Below, one piece after another: positions 46,715 to 59,174 of a DNA stretch of 64,000 nucleotides. The stretch comes from Benincasa hispida (taxonomy: Eukaryota > Streptophyta > Magnoliopsida > Cucurbitales > Cucurbitaceae): assembly GCF_009727055.1 (NCBI RefSeq), contig NC_052354.1:53304960-53368959 (forward strand). The letters are read 5' to 3'. A program made the translations under genes and the position numbers. The notes beneath the pieces were generated by a model. It saw only the letters and a program-made list of their open reading frames with translations. It was not told where the DNA came from and made no database searches. Position 1 is the first letter of the stretch, and each line of letters opens with the position of its first letter.

Positions 46715-47035
46715 CTTAAATTCGCTCTCCATTCCGCTTTCTCGCTCTCGCTCTAACTCTTGCTTTTAGTCAAAACTAAACACGTTAAGTACTCTTTACT
46801 TTAGTTTAAGATTGGAGAGAAAGATTATTATTATTTTTTAAAATAAAAAAGAATATATTATTCATCATTTAGATTTTATATGATTAAATATTTTATTTGA
46901 TTTCTCACTCTCTCGCTCTTGCTCTCACTCATGTTTGATCTCGCTCTCATTCCAACTCTTACTCTATAGCCAAGTACACTAGGTACTTCTCACTCTAGTT
47001 TAAGATTGAGAGAGAGACTATAAATTTTAAAAACC
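46715..47035. repeat. Imperfect ~190-bp tandem duplication
   Basis: Each unit contains a tctcgctct-rich stretch, then actctt..ctttta/tata, caaaactaaacac or caagtacactagg, tagtttaagattg and gagagaaagatta or gagagagactata. The copies are clearly related but diverged. Confidence 0.55.
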
Positions 47036-47099
47036 AAAAAAGATTATTGTATTCATTATTTAGTTTTGAATTAGATTAACAAAATTTAAAATAACTATT

Positions 47100-48171
47100 T
47101 TTTTAAATTTTACGTTCTTTTTATTTAATAATTAAATTTAGTTAAATATAAAACTCATTACAAAATTAAAAAAAATGAATAACTATATAAAAAAAACAAA
47201 TGAATAGGGCATCATAAAAGGATATTTTGGTAATCATTCAAATTTCAGTCTCATTGCACCGAGACCACGTTTACCCCCACTTAAAAAGTAATAGATCAAT
47301 GGGAATAAAAAAAGTCAGCCCCATGCATTTGATTACTTTTGGTGTTGTTCACTTGTGTTATGCATTTGTACTAACACATAGGCCTCACATTCAAATATGT
47401 AATGAAATAACGCAATCTGATTGATGAATAAAGAGTATTCAATTTGATTGCATCTGAGAATTACGTCCTATTGTTATTGTTACCGATATAATTACCATTA
47501 CAGCTATCATTACTGTTACTATTATAGCTGAAAAATTATCAATTTTGACACATTTACTATTACCGTTACCATTACCGTCTGACCTTCAAAGGTAGAGGTA
47601 AAAGTAACACTAACAATAAATTTGATAAAATTCACAATTTAAGTAAATGCGATCAAAACCAATCTAATTACATTTGTAATTAAAACTCATTACAATTTAT
47701 CCATCGATGAAATTTTATTACGATTACACTAATTTTCATTACAATTTGGTAAACGTGACCTGAGAAGTAAACATCATCCATGGATTTTTTATTACAATTC
47801 AACTAATTTACATTACGCGTTGGTAAATATCATGAAAGGTAATCTAATTAATTACCATTACAATCTATTTCCTTTATAATGTAATCTACTTACAATTACA
47901 CCCTATGTACCAAACGGGAAAGTAAACGAGGCTCTATTTCAAACTCTTTAATAATATTTGATGTCTATCACAATTATTCAATTACATGCCCATTCAACTC
48001 TTTTGACGATTTTTGTTTTCATTGCAATGGAGTTAAATTATTAGAAGTGCTTTCAACAAAGCACACAAAGTTCCAAACTAATATTTGATAGTATTCCAAA
48101 GGGAGCATAAAGAGCCAAAGGACATTATTGCTTATTGGGGGGCCTACCCTTTGGGTAATATAAGTATATAT

Positions 48172-48208
<37 letters not shown>

Positions 48209-48800
48209 TATTTCTTATTTATTTAGGACATGTAGTCTCCCTTGACATTTTTTTTTTAAAAGAAAATAATTGATTGGCATTAGTAATAGGATAGATCTTT
48301 GTCCAATTTTATTAGGTCTAATCTTTCAAATGTGTAGGTCACCTAAAACATAATAGTACTCATCGTTTTTCATAACCAAAGCATGGATATTGAAATTTAA
48401 ATATTAGATTAAAAGTAAAATTTTTATTTTGGTGGTTTTAGATACCAAAATTTGAATGGAGAAAAAACGTACTTGTCATTCACGTGATAATAACTATGAG
48501 TTTGTTAATCAATGAAGAACTTAACCTACAAGATGGAAAGATCTGCAAATAATTGTAGTACTTGCCACACAAGCTCCGATGCTTAAGTCAGAAAAGGTAT
48601 ATATGTAGCAAGTAGTGAGTATAATATTATAATAAACTTATCTCACCAAGCTATCATGACCGATTTACAAGTATAGTTGACCTGAGTCTTTCTCAATAGG
48701 ATTGTTTCAAAGTTTCATTGGGATTATCCATAACTCATGGGTTTGAAACCCAAACCAACCCCTTCCCTAAGCCCATTTTGGTTATAGGATGTCACTTTGA
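47100..48800. other. Intergenic, with a TA microsatellite and a trinucleotide-like patch
   Basis: Bases 47460-47590 repeat (t/a)attaccatta(c) and ctattaccg motifs. Sequence to 47940 is rich in attacaattt blocks and ends ccaaacgggaaagtaaacgag, suggestive of a decayed MITE. A long TA run lies at 48165-48208. No gene is supported; the frames at 47227-47424 and 48718-48921 lack domains. Confidence 0.45.
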
Positions 48801-48809
48801 CCCAAAATT

Positions 48810-49280
48810 CACTACAATAAAATCTATTTTTAGTGACAAATATTTAATGGCGCAAGCAAATTTTGTTACTAAGCTTATTTTTAGCAACATGTTTAAAACC
48901 ATGTTCCAAAATATCAATTAATAACAAAATCTACATTGGCGTTGCTGAAACAATTTGTGATGTATTAACGAGTGTCGTTAAATATTAAAAACTTTTAGCA
49001 ATATATTAGATTGTCATTGAAAGTTCACAATATTTCATAAAAAATTAATAAAAAAATTTGTAGCTCCGCGACTAACGTAAGTATGTCATTGAAAGTATGT
49101 TTGTCAGTAAAAGTCACGTTTTAGTGGTACACAGTAAGTATGTCATTGAAACTTTCGACTATGTAGCTACCACAACATTCATAGCGACACGCCTCTACGC
49201 GTTGCTAATATTTTTAGCGACATTTTTACGCTTTTAGCAATGTGTTTTATTCGCCACTGAAAGCTATTCTTCTTGTAATG
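48810..49280. mobile_element. CACTA-type MITE, 471 bp, TSD ATT
   Basis: It starts CACTACAATAAAAT and ends with the inverse ATTCTTCTTGTAATG. The terminal 10 or so bases are imperfect inverted repeats, and the 3-bp flank att occurs on both sides (48807-48809 and 49281-49283), as expected for CACTA elements. The interior has subterminal repeats (tagcgac, tagcaa, tttttagc). No coding capacity. Confidence 0.8.
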
Positions 49281-49283
49281 ATT

Positions 49284-49949
49284 TGTTATGTTCCTGGCTT
49301 TATCGTTTATGTTCTGGCTTGATATCGGTTATGCTCTTTTGTAAAAGATCACCTATAACACGTGGTTATATAAATGAGATATGTCCCATTTTGATCATTT
49401 TTTAAGAAAATTTTAATTTTTCTAAAATTTTAAAATATCTATTTAGTCCTTACATCTTTTCTTCGTAGAAGAATATTATTTAGTCTTAGAATTATTTTCT
49501 CAATAAGGATTAAAATTGGTATTACCATTTTCATTTCAACTCAAATGATATAATTGTTTAAGTCAACTTTTATTAACAAAACTTTAAATTAATGTATCAA
49601 TCTAAATTGTAAACCTAATATGCCTAAGTGGATAAAGATTTACTCAAAGTTTCATGGCTCAATCCTTGATTGTTGAACAAAAGAAATATTTCTTTAAATT
49701 ATAAACTACTAAGACAAAGTCTAAAAATTTACGTGACTAAAATTAAATAAATATGAAAGTTTGTTACTAAAGTATCCTTTAAACCATGCTTTCGAGATGA
49801 AAAACAACTTTATTTAAATTCCCAATTGGGAAGAATACCAAAAAGAAAAAGGAAAAAAAAAATTAAAACAGAATCCCAAAAGTAATATGAAAATTAAATT
49901 AAAGTACACACAAAACGAATCCAACTTTCTACAACAACAATGGCGATCT
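49284..49949. other. Intergenic / 3' flank of the third phytocyanin
   Basis: AT-rich; probably includes the 3' UTR of the minus-strand gene that ends at 49950. Nothing else is recognised. Confidence 0.4.
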
Positions 49950-51478
49950 CTAGTAAATTAGAGCAACCACAATCGCCAAACCGGCGGAGAGGGAGAGTCC
50001 GAAACCGGCGAAGGAGTTGGCGGAGTTGGGCGGCGGCGGAGTAGGAGCAATGTTTGACGGCGGCGTCGGGGCTGTTTCCGGCGGAGAAGTGGCTGTCGGA
50101 GGAGAGGCTTTCGGCGGGCGGCTGGAGTGTGGCGACGGCGTCGGAGAAACGGGAGAGCTGGATTTGGGGGAGGGTGAAGGGGCGGTGGTCGGCGGCGAAG
50201 AAGATTGTGATCGGACGGTGACGGTGAGCTTCTGGCCTAAGCTGCAGTGGGTGGGAAATGAGCAGATGAAGTGGCGGGTTCCGGCCGCCGACAGTGTAAT
50301 ATTCGCTGGGCCGCTTCTCACGGCGGAGATGGGGTTGGTGCTGCTGCAGGAGTCTAATGCGGCCTTCGTCACTTCCGTCACGTCGTGCTGTCCGGTGGTG
50401 AAATTAAAAACTACACCAATTTTAAGAAAAAGTTGCAATTAAAATTTTGAAATTTTCTTATAAATTTTTTCAAATTATTTTAAAAAAATAGTAAAAAAAA
50501 AATACCAGAGAAACATAAAAGTTTATTAATGAAAGAGACGGTTGGAAGATACAAACCTATGTAAGTCTTATATATTAAATTTTACTATTTTGTATAAATA
50601 CTTTCTTTATTTTTCTATTTTTGAAAACTTTCCTAATTTTAATATGTAATTTGCAATTATTTATTTATTTATTTCTTTTTTCTTATATATATGAGAGAAA
50701 GTTATTAGTAATGATGATGAAATGTTTAAATATTTTTTAATCATAATTTATTATACAAGACTTCTTTTTTTTCAAGAATATTTTTTTAAAAAACAAATGT
50801 ATTTTTATATATGTCACTCTCATTACATACATAAAAAAATATTTAAAATACTTAAAAAAAGTAAAAAATATTTATTATATAACAAATTATAATTAGACAA
50901 TTTAGTAGGTCGTATAAAAAAAATATCTTTCCTTAAAAAAGAAAAATGTGTTTGTTTGGTACACCCTAATATATAATAAATAAATGAACATGCATTATGT
51001 TTATGCTATCTCATCCATCTAAAACAAAATGTCGCAAGAATCAATAATAATTAAATTTGAAAATGATTATAGTTTAAGATAATAGAATCAAACATTTTTT
51101 TTCACTTCAATAATTACAACAATGAACAATAAAATTGGTTTAATTTTAGCTTTTGTATTATCCATAATCTAATTTTAACCTTTATATTTTCAATAAATTT
51201 TAAATTAAGAATTATTTTATTGTCTATAACATTTTTCACATATTTTATTATAAATACAAGATTAAAATTGAACATATTTAAAGGAAAAAGAACTCACAGA
51301 GAATGTCGCCGACGAGAAACGTTTTGGTGGAGGCCCAATCGGAATAAGTAGAAGGACTAGAAGGGATGGTCCAGCCAAGCGAATCGCCAACGTTGTGAGT
51401 TGCGGCCGCCGTCCTTCGCAGAGGAGCAACCACCACCAGTAGCAAAAACACCGCCGCGAACATCGATTTCGCCGCCAT
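49950..51478 (-). CDS. Stellacyanin-like phytocyanin with a long Pro/Ser linker, two exons
   Basis: Minus-strand exons are 51298-51478 and 49950-50410, joined in phase 1 (intron of 887 bases, donor GTGAGT), giving 213 residues. Residues 1-26 are a signal peptide. The copper domain (about 27-128) has GDSLGWTIP, TFLVGDIL at the splice, then FNFTTGQHDVTEV and HFICSFPTHCSLGQKL. Inferred ligands are His69, Cys110, His115 and Gln120, with disulfide Cys82-Cys116. Residues about 129-190 are Pro/Ser/Thr-rich, typical of arabinogalactan glycosylation, and the hydrophobic tail suggests a GPI anchor. Exon 1 is nearly the same as exon 1 of the two-domain gene from DSLGW to the splice, so the two are tandem paralogues about 8 kb apart. 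The split codon joins to Phe instead of the usual Val or Glu. Confidence 0.9.
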
Positions 51479-51538
51479 TGTTAGTTTTTGTTTTCTCAGA
51501 TCGCCGCCGTTGATTTTTGAGATCCGAAAGGTAGTTGG

Positions 51539-51579
51539 TTATTTATGGAGGGAAAGAGCCGTCTGATGGTGAACACGTG
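51539..51579 (-). promoter_or_regulatory. TATA-like box and G-box of the third phytocyanin
   Basis: Minus-strand CATAAATAA (51539-51547) lies 61 bases upstream of the start codon. CACGTG (51574-51579, in aacacgtgtcc) lies a further 27 bases upstream. The same pair, in the same order, precedes the two-domain paralogue. Confidence 0.5.
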
Positions 51580-51599
51580 TCCATCTGATCACTGATGTG

Positions 51600-53657
51600 C
51601 AGATCAACCGTTAGTTGAAATTATAAAAATATTATCAACTTGCTGCTTGAGTTTTTTGGAGTTTTAATGTTAAAGGGTTGACGGGTCTTTTTTTTCAACT
51701 AATTTTTTTTCTTTTAGTTACCATCAACTCATCTTTCACAAAATATGAAATCTAACATTCTACTTATGTCAGAACATATTACTGTATTTTATAATCTATC
51801 GTAATAGAGATAATCATGTCTATTGTTAACTTAACAGATAACAGTAGAGATGATCATGTTATCCCTAACGTGATATGTTATAAAATATTTTTTTATAGTC
51901 GGTTGGAATCTATTAAAAAATGAAAATTACAACCATCCTCATATTAAGTTCACAATAAACATATCATCTTTAATGTAATAAATTATAAAATGCAATAGTA
52001 CATCTTGATATAAACAGGAAATTAAATTTTATTTTTGTAGAGGATGAGTCATCAATTATAATGATTCTTTCAAAAGGATATCTTAAAAAAACTATTAATT
52101 TTATATACATGTTTTTTGTTTTGGATTTATTAAATTTTTTTTTTTTTTGGGTGCTTTGGAATCAGAACAACTTTTATGGGAGAAAAAAAAAAGGAGGAGA
52201 GATAGGGAGGGAATAAATGGGGGAGAGAGAAAGTGGTGGGAAGCTTGTTTTCTTTTTATTTTTTATTTTTTTAATTTTTTTAAGGATAATTAAAAGGATT
52301 GTTTTTATTAGAGAGGTGGGTAGCACTAGCTAGCTGTCTACAAGTGTACAATTTGTGATAAAATGTCAAAAATGGTTATGGTGAAGTTTCACATGGGGAA
52401 GAGAGAGTTTTAAATTAAAGACTTTTTCTTTAGGGTTTAGAATAAATATGACTTGAAATATTATAGGAGTTGAAAATTCAACTGATGTGTTTAGATTATA
52501 TTGTTAAGTGTTTAATTTATAAAGTAAATCAATTTAAAATAAATTAAAGTGTTACAACTATTTAAAATAGTTTTTAAGTATATTTTAATTAATTTTATCA
52601 AAAATATTTAAATAAAAATTATTTTTTAAAAAAATATTTTTTCTTAAGTCAATCTACATTGGACCAAAATCTTTAAGGATAGGGTTCTTAATCACTAAGC
52701 CATGAGTAAGAAGAGACTAGAAACAAATTTATGAAAAAGAAAAAACTTATAGAGTATGTTTGATATATAGAAGAATACACCTCCTCTTGATAAATAGAAA
52801 GAAGTTATTTGAGTAGTTACCAAACACTCTGATTTCTTTCAAAATGATTTATTTTAAAATTAAATACTTGAAAATGTATTCTAAACACACTCTAAATCTT
52901 ATGAATGTTTTCAAAATTAAAACCACATTTTGAAAACTAAGAAAAAATAGTATTCAAAAACTTGTTTTTTAAAAGAAAATTTGGCTAATAATTCAAATCT
53001 TAATATAGAAAATATGAAAATCATAATAAAAATGGTGAGAAAACAAATACAAATCTCAAATATACCAAACGAATATATATATATATATTTTGTAAAAAAA
53101 AAAAAAGGAAAAAAAAAGGGTATTTTGTTAAAATTTATAGAAGTGGGTAAAGGAATTTTTTTGACCCATTGAATTGTTTTTTCTGTCTAGAACCTATCAT
53201 CAATAATTAAAGGTAATTTAAAAAGTTTTAAATATAGATTTAAAAAATGCTTAAAACATTCTTAATGAAAACATTAAACTAATTTTCTTCCAAAAATATA
53301 ATTTTTATATAACAACAAATCATATTAAGGAAAGTTCAAACACACACACTTAATTCTTTGTGTGTATTAATGTATGTGAAGTTGGGACTTTATTAAATTA
53401 AAAATTGAAACACATCTCATTTAAGACTCATATTTCTCTAAACATTTACAACTCAGAAGTAACAAATAAATTTGTAAGCAAAAGCAAGAAGGAGAAATAT
53501 TTATATCATATGTATACAATGAGGGCAAAATTGTAAATCACTTAAGTATCCAATCTAATCTTAACTTGGGCCAAGTAATATCCAAAAGCTCCTATACCTT
53601 TCTTAGTTAAAACCTACCCAACTACAGATTTTGGTCTCCATTTGATTTAGACAGTAC

Positions 53658-53692
<35 letters not shown>

Positions 53693-54057
53693 CCTCTTTA
53701 AAGTATTATTTTAGTGTGTATTTTTTACTGTTTGTAATTTTAATTTTAGTTCATTTTCATCATTCTACTTTCAATTCTAGTTTATTTTGGTGCTTGAACT
53801 TTCTAAAAGTGATCTTTTTTAAACTATAGGACCAAACCAAACACTTTAAAATTAAGGATGAAAATATTCGTCTATATATCGATGTATCCGTAAATCGAAT
53901 GATTCGATATCGATATTAAATATCCATATATATCTCCAACATCTTTTATTAATTCTTGTAAAACATAAAAATGCCATCTATTTAGTCCAATATGAACTGA
54001 ATACTAATAACAATATTGATAACTTAATTTGAAAGTAAAAGCAATTAATTATTAATC
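51600..54057. other. Intergenic; MITE scraps and homopolymers only
   Basis: Bases 52890-52990 resemble the interior of the 16203-16520 MITE. Bases 53657-53690 are an uninterrupted A run of about 34. A near-terminal TA run lies at 53075-53088. The frame 52981-53172 is Lys-rich noise. No gene. Confidence 0.45.
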
Positions 54058-55261
54058 TAAATAAATTTGATAAAAGTTCGTGGTTACAAATATATCGATA
54101 TTTTAATCTTTATTTAAAGTATATGGGAATATTTACACTTTTTTTTCCCAATATTCACTTGATTAGTTTTATATATTTCCTTGGTGCATGTTTAAAATTA
54201 TTAAAAAATTTCTAAAAACATTTAGGTGGATGATAATTCCAAATCTATAAAATAACATTTCTTTTACATGAAAAATTATATATAAGATTTGAATATTAGT
54301 TTTGAAATAAATGAATAACTTTTAATTAGTTTTGAAATTATTGATAAAAAAAAATGTTGGCCAACGAGGGGAGTGGAGGACACGACACGTGAACAACTGG
54401 ATTTATGTCAACATTCGTCGATATTATTAAACATCATTAAAACCCATCATCTTTTAATTAATTTTTAGATTGCAGTTTAATTATCAAAATATTATCTCTA
54501 ATTTCGTTTAATACTCTCTTACATATTATATTTAGAAAAAGTATATATATATTCACCTACTTTCTATTTACTTATTTATTTATTATTGTTATTTTAAGTT
54601 TCAAGGTAAGCTTGAGCCTTTTTATGATTAAGAAAAAGCTATATAGCGTTGTGGGGACTATACATATGTTTTTGTCCGGTTAGATGATTTTTCTGTCTAG
54701 ACTTGAAATTTGAGTTGAATTTGAATTTGAGTTTTATTTTATTTTATTTTATTTATTTGACTTTGTGATTTTTTTTTTTTTTGACTATATAGGGTGGGAA
54801 GAATCAAATCTACCTGTTTTAGATAGTAAAATAATTTTTTTGTCATGTGAAGAAAAACAACATACTTTGATATATTTAAAAAATGTTAAATTACAAATTT
54901 TGTTTTGAGTTTGACGTTTATGTATATATACCATTCCTCAACTTTCAAAACTATAAATTAGTCCCGGAGCTTTCCCAGTTTTTAAAGTTGAAGTATCTAC
55001 TAGTTACAAGAAAAAAAAGTTTTTAACCTAAAATAAATAAAAAAAGTAAGAAATACATATGAAAAATCTCAAACCCAACTTTTTTTTCTTTTTTAAATAA
55101 TGTTATTTGAATAATTATTGACAAAAATAAAGTTAACTAAAAGTATTGAAAAAAATAGGATAGTGAAATCGTGGACTCGGTACACAATTACTGAGTAAGC
55201 AGCCGAATCGTGAATGGGTCCACGACTTCCTTCTTCATCACTTGAATCTGGCACCTAGATT

Positions 55262-55336
55262 GCCACATGTCAAAGACTAGGCAATCGTGGATCGGGTCCA
55301 CGACTACCTAACTCGTGTACCGGGTACACGAGTTAG
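55262..55336. promoter_or_regulatory. Palindrome cluster ahead of the MULE transposase remnant
   Basis: Bases 55308-55321 and 55323-55336 form a perfect 14-bp inverted repeat with a single central base (CTAACTCGTGTACC...). Just upstream, cgtggatcgggtccacg is a shorter inverted repeat, and gggtccacg occurs twice (near 55215 and 55295). GGGTCCAC matches the class II TCP-factor site GTGGNCCC. The whole cluster is repeated at 57821-57895. It may be subterminal transposon sequence or a promoter. Confidence 0.45.
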
Positions 55337-56029
55337 TGGTCTCAAATCCCTACCCCACGATCTCTCCCTTATTTATTCCCCATCTCCAATTTTCTTTCTG
55401 CCTTTCTACCTCTCTTCTCCCAATCCGTCGTCCGTTGTTCACTGTCTGCCACCGTCTACCGTTCGTCGTGTGCTCTATTGTGCGCCGTTCTCCCCACCGC
55501 TGCCAATCGTAGTTTTTTTTGTTGTTCAATGTATGAGGTTGTGCCTTGAATACCCATAAATCTAGTATTTTAGTTAGATATATGCATGAAAAACTAGAGT
55601 TTTGAACTATTTTGATTAAAATTTTGGACGGTCTAGTGTGCGAAGTTTGTTTTGTATATGATTCGATTTTTTTTATATAGTTTAATATTGTAAGTTGGAC
55701 GGAAGATTTGGACTGATATAAGGTGTTTGAAAAGTGTCTTTAATTTGTAGTTTATTATTGTTTTGTCTATGATTTGAATTATGTTGGATTGGGCTGTAGG
55801 TTTATTATTTTGGTTTTAAAAAAAAACTTTTTGGATTGAATTATAAAATAGAGTTTGGATTATCTTTTGGACTGATGTTGGATTGAGTTGTTAGTATTTA
55901 TGTATTAAGTTGGACTAATTTTTTGTTACCTATAACAGTTGTAAGCATTTGAGTAAATATATTGATGCATCATGAAGATTTAGTCATTCTTGAACTTGAA
56001 AATTCTGGGGACAGTGATATGTAGAACTT

Positions 56030-56615
56030 GATGAATTATTTGGAAACGATAGAAGTGCAGAACATGATCTTGAGTTGGTATCATCAGAGATATTCACCCA
56101 AATAGATTGGGACATTACTAACTCAACCTGTGAACGAGGGTTGACGTTGGAGGGAAGGAGTAGATGTATAAATAGTTCTAGTTTAATACAAAAAGGAGTG
56201 TTATTTGACACTAAGGAAGATCTACAACTAGCCCTTAAAAAATACTACGTGACAGAACACTATGAGATTTTTTTAGTAGAATCGAACCAAGATATTTGGT
56301 ATGTGAGATGTAAATAGTGGAAGGATGGTTGTGATTGGAGGTTACGGGCTTGTGAGATGTTTGAAATTACTAGATTTGAAGTGAACCACTCATATTTGTA
56401 CTCAGAATTGACACAGGATCATTCATAGCTTGATTCAAATTTTATGAATACTGAAATCCAAAATATGGTTAGAGCTAATCCTGGGGTTTCTGTGGCTTTA
56501 CTCTAAGAATCAATTAAAAAACAATATGAATATAATTTAATTATAGACGTGTGTGGCAAGAAAAGAGAAAAACATTGATTGTTGTGTTTGGTGATTGAGA
56601 GAAATCATATTCAGA
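56030..56615 (+). pseudogene. MuDR transposase N-terminal remnant, first copy
   Basis: The frame 56075-56317 contains GVLFDTKEDLQLALKKYY then FLVESNQDIWYVRCK: the N-terminal MuDR domain (F-x-(S/N)KE(E/D)LQ...VVES...W-x-(I/V)-x-C-K). After a stop the frame continues with DGCDWRLRACEMFEIT, a zinc-binding-like segment. It ends at the undetermined base. It is identical to the second copy, which continues into the catalytic domain, so this one is either a partial duplicate or an artefact. Confidence 0.75.
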
Positions 56616-56616
56616 N

Positions 56617-59174
56617 TAAATAAATTTGATAAAAGTTCGTGGTTACAAATTTTTTTTTTTTTTTTTTTTTATTTAAGATTTCACTCAACATTTGTAATAT
56701 TTATTTTAAAAATGAGTTAGTTAAGTTTTATATATTTCCTTGGTGCATGTTTAAAATTATTAAAAAATTTCTAAAAACATTTAGGTGGATGATAATTCCA
56801 AATCTATAAAATAACATTTCTTTTACATGAAAAATTATATATAAGATTTGAATATTAGTTTTGAAATAAATGAATAACTTTTAATTAGTTTTGAAATTAT
56901 TGATAAAAAAAAATGTTGGCCAACGAGGGGAGTGGAGGACACGACACGTGAACAACTGGATTTATGTCAACATTCGTCGATATTATTAAACATCATTAAA
57001 ACCCATCATCTTTTAATTAATTTTTAGATTGCAGTTTAATTATCAAAATATTATCTCTAATTTCGTTTAATACTCTCTTACATATTATATTTAGAAAAAG
57101 TATATATATATTCACCTACTTTCTATTTACTTATTTATTTATTATTGTTATTTTAAGTTTCAAGGTAAGCTTGAGCCTTTTTATGATTAAGAAAAAGCTA
57201 TATAGCGTTGTGGGGACTATACATATGTTTTTGTCCGGTTAGATGATTTTTCTGTCTAGACTTGAAATTTGAGTTGAATTTGAATTTGAGTTTTATTTTA
57301 TTTTATTTTATTTATTTGACTTTGTGATTTTTTTTTTTTTTGACTATATAGGGTGGGAAGAATCAAATCTACCTGTTTTAGATAGTAAAATAATTTTTTT
57401 GTCATGTGAAGAAAAACAACATACTTTGATATATTTAAAAAATGTTAAATTACAAATTTTGTTTTGAGTTTGACGTTTATGTATATATACCATTCCTCAA
57501 CTTTCAAAACTATAAATTAGTCCCGGAGCTTTCCCAGTTTTTAAAGTTGAAGTATCTACTAGTTACAAGAAAAAAAAGTTTTTAACCTAAAATAAATAAA
57601 AAAAGTAAGAAATACATATGAAAAATCTCAAACCCAACTTTTTTTTCTTTTTTAAATAATGTTATTTGAATAATTATTGACAAAAATAAAGTTAACTAAA
57701 AGTATTGAAAAAAATAGGATAGTGAAATCGTGGACTCGGTACACAATTACTGAGTAAGCAGCCGAATCGTGAATGGGTCCACGACTTCCTTCTTCATCAC
57801 TTGAATCTGGCACCTAGATTGCCACATGTCAAAGACTAGGCAATCGTGGATCGGGTCCACGACTACCTAACTCGTGTACCGGGTACACGAGTTAGTGGTC
57901 TCAAATCCCTACCCCACGATCTCTCCCTTATTTATTCCCCATCTCCAATTTTCTTTCTGCCTTTCTACCTCTCTTCTCCCAATCCGTCGTCCGTTGTTCA
58001 CTGTCTGCCACCGTCTACCGTTCGTCGTGTGCTCTATTGTGCGCCGTTCTCCCCACCGCTGCCAATCGTAGTTTTTTTTGTTGTTCAATGTATGAGGTTG
58101 TGCCTTGAATACCCATAAATCTAGTATTTTAGTTAGATATATGCATGAAAAACTAGAGTTTTGAACTATTTTGATTAAAATTTTGGACGGTCTAGTGTGC
58201 GAAGTTTGTTTTGTATATGATTCGATTTTTTTTATATAGTTTAATATTGTAAGTTGGACGGAAGATTTGGACTGATATAAGGTGTTTGAAAAGTGTCTTT
58301 AATTTGTAGTTTATTATTGTTTTGTCTATGATTTGAATTATGTTGGATTGGGCTGTAGGTTTATTATTTTGGTTTTAAAAAAAAACTTTTTGGATTGAAT
58401 TATAAAATAGAGTTTGGATTATCTTTTGGACTGATGTTGGATTGAGTTGTTAGTATTTATGTATTAAGTTGGACTAATTTTTTGTTACCTATAACAGTTG
58501 TAAGCATTTGAGTAAATATATTGATGCATCATGAAGATTTAGTCATTCTTGAACTTGAAAATTCTGGGGACAGTGATATGTAGAACTTGATGAATTATTT
58601 GGAAACGATAGAAGTGCAGAACATGATCTTGAGTTGGTATCATCAGAGATATTCACCCAAATAGATTGGGACATTACTAACTCAACCTGTGAACGAGGGT
58701 TGACGTTGGAGGGAAGGAGTAGATGTATAAATAGTTCTAGTTTAATACAAAAAGGAGTGTTATTTGACACTAAGGAAGATCTACAACTAGCCCTTAAAAA
58801 ATACTACGTGACAGAACACTATGAGATTTTTTTAGTAGAATCGAACCAAGATATTTGGTATGTGAGATGTAAATAGTGGAAGGATGGTTGTGATTGGAGG
58901 TTACGGGCTTGTGAGATGTTTGAAATTACTAGATTTGAAGTGAACCACTCATATTTGTACTCAGAATTGACACAGGATCATTCATAGCTTGATTCAAATT
59001 TTATGAATACTGAAATCCAAAATATGGTTAGAGCTAATCCTGGGGTTTCTGTGGCTTTACTCTAAGAATCAATTAAAAAACAATATGAATATAATTTAAT
59101 TATAGACGTGTGTGGCAAGAAAAGAGAAAAACATTGATTGTTGTGTTTGGTGATTGAGAGAAATCATATTCAGA
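56617..59174. repeat. Second copy of the 2.56-kb direct repeat
   Basis: See 54058-56615. This copy begins directly after the n with taaataaatttg, then contains a ~21-base T run absent from the first copy. At its right end it continues without a break into the rest of the transposase (tcagaacttccgtattgg), which makes it the copy in proper context. Confidence 0.9.

Larger units (their letters stand above)
54058..56615. repeat. First copy of a 2.56-kb direct repeat
   Basis: Every base I compared between about 54171 and 56615 is identical to 56730-59174 at a constant offset of 2559, including the long T runs and all short frames. The opening 34 bases (54058-54091) also match 56617-56650, but the next ~75 bases differ completely although the length is unchanged. 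The second copy follows immediately after an undetermined base at 56616. Confidence 0.9.

Noticed and set aside
50017..50442. Plus-strand 141-codon Gly/Val/Glu-rich frame
   Set aside because: Antisense of the Pro/Ser linker of the third phytocyanin.
55287..55559. 90-codon frame (and its identical copy at 57846-58118)
   Set aside because: It lies in the palindromic/pyrimidine-rich region before the MULE transposase and has no domain. The identity of the copies is explained by the 2.56-kb repeat, not by selection.
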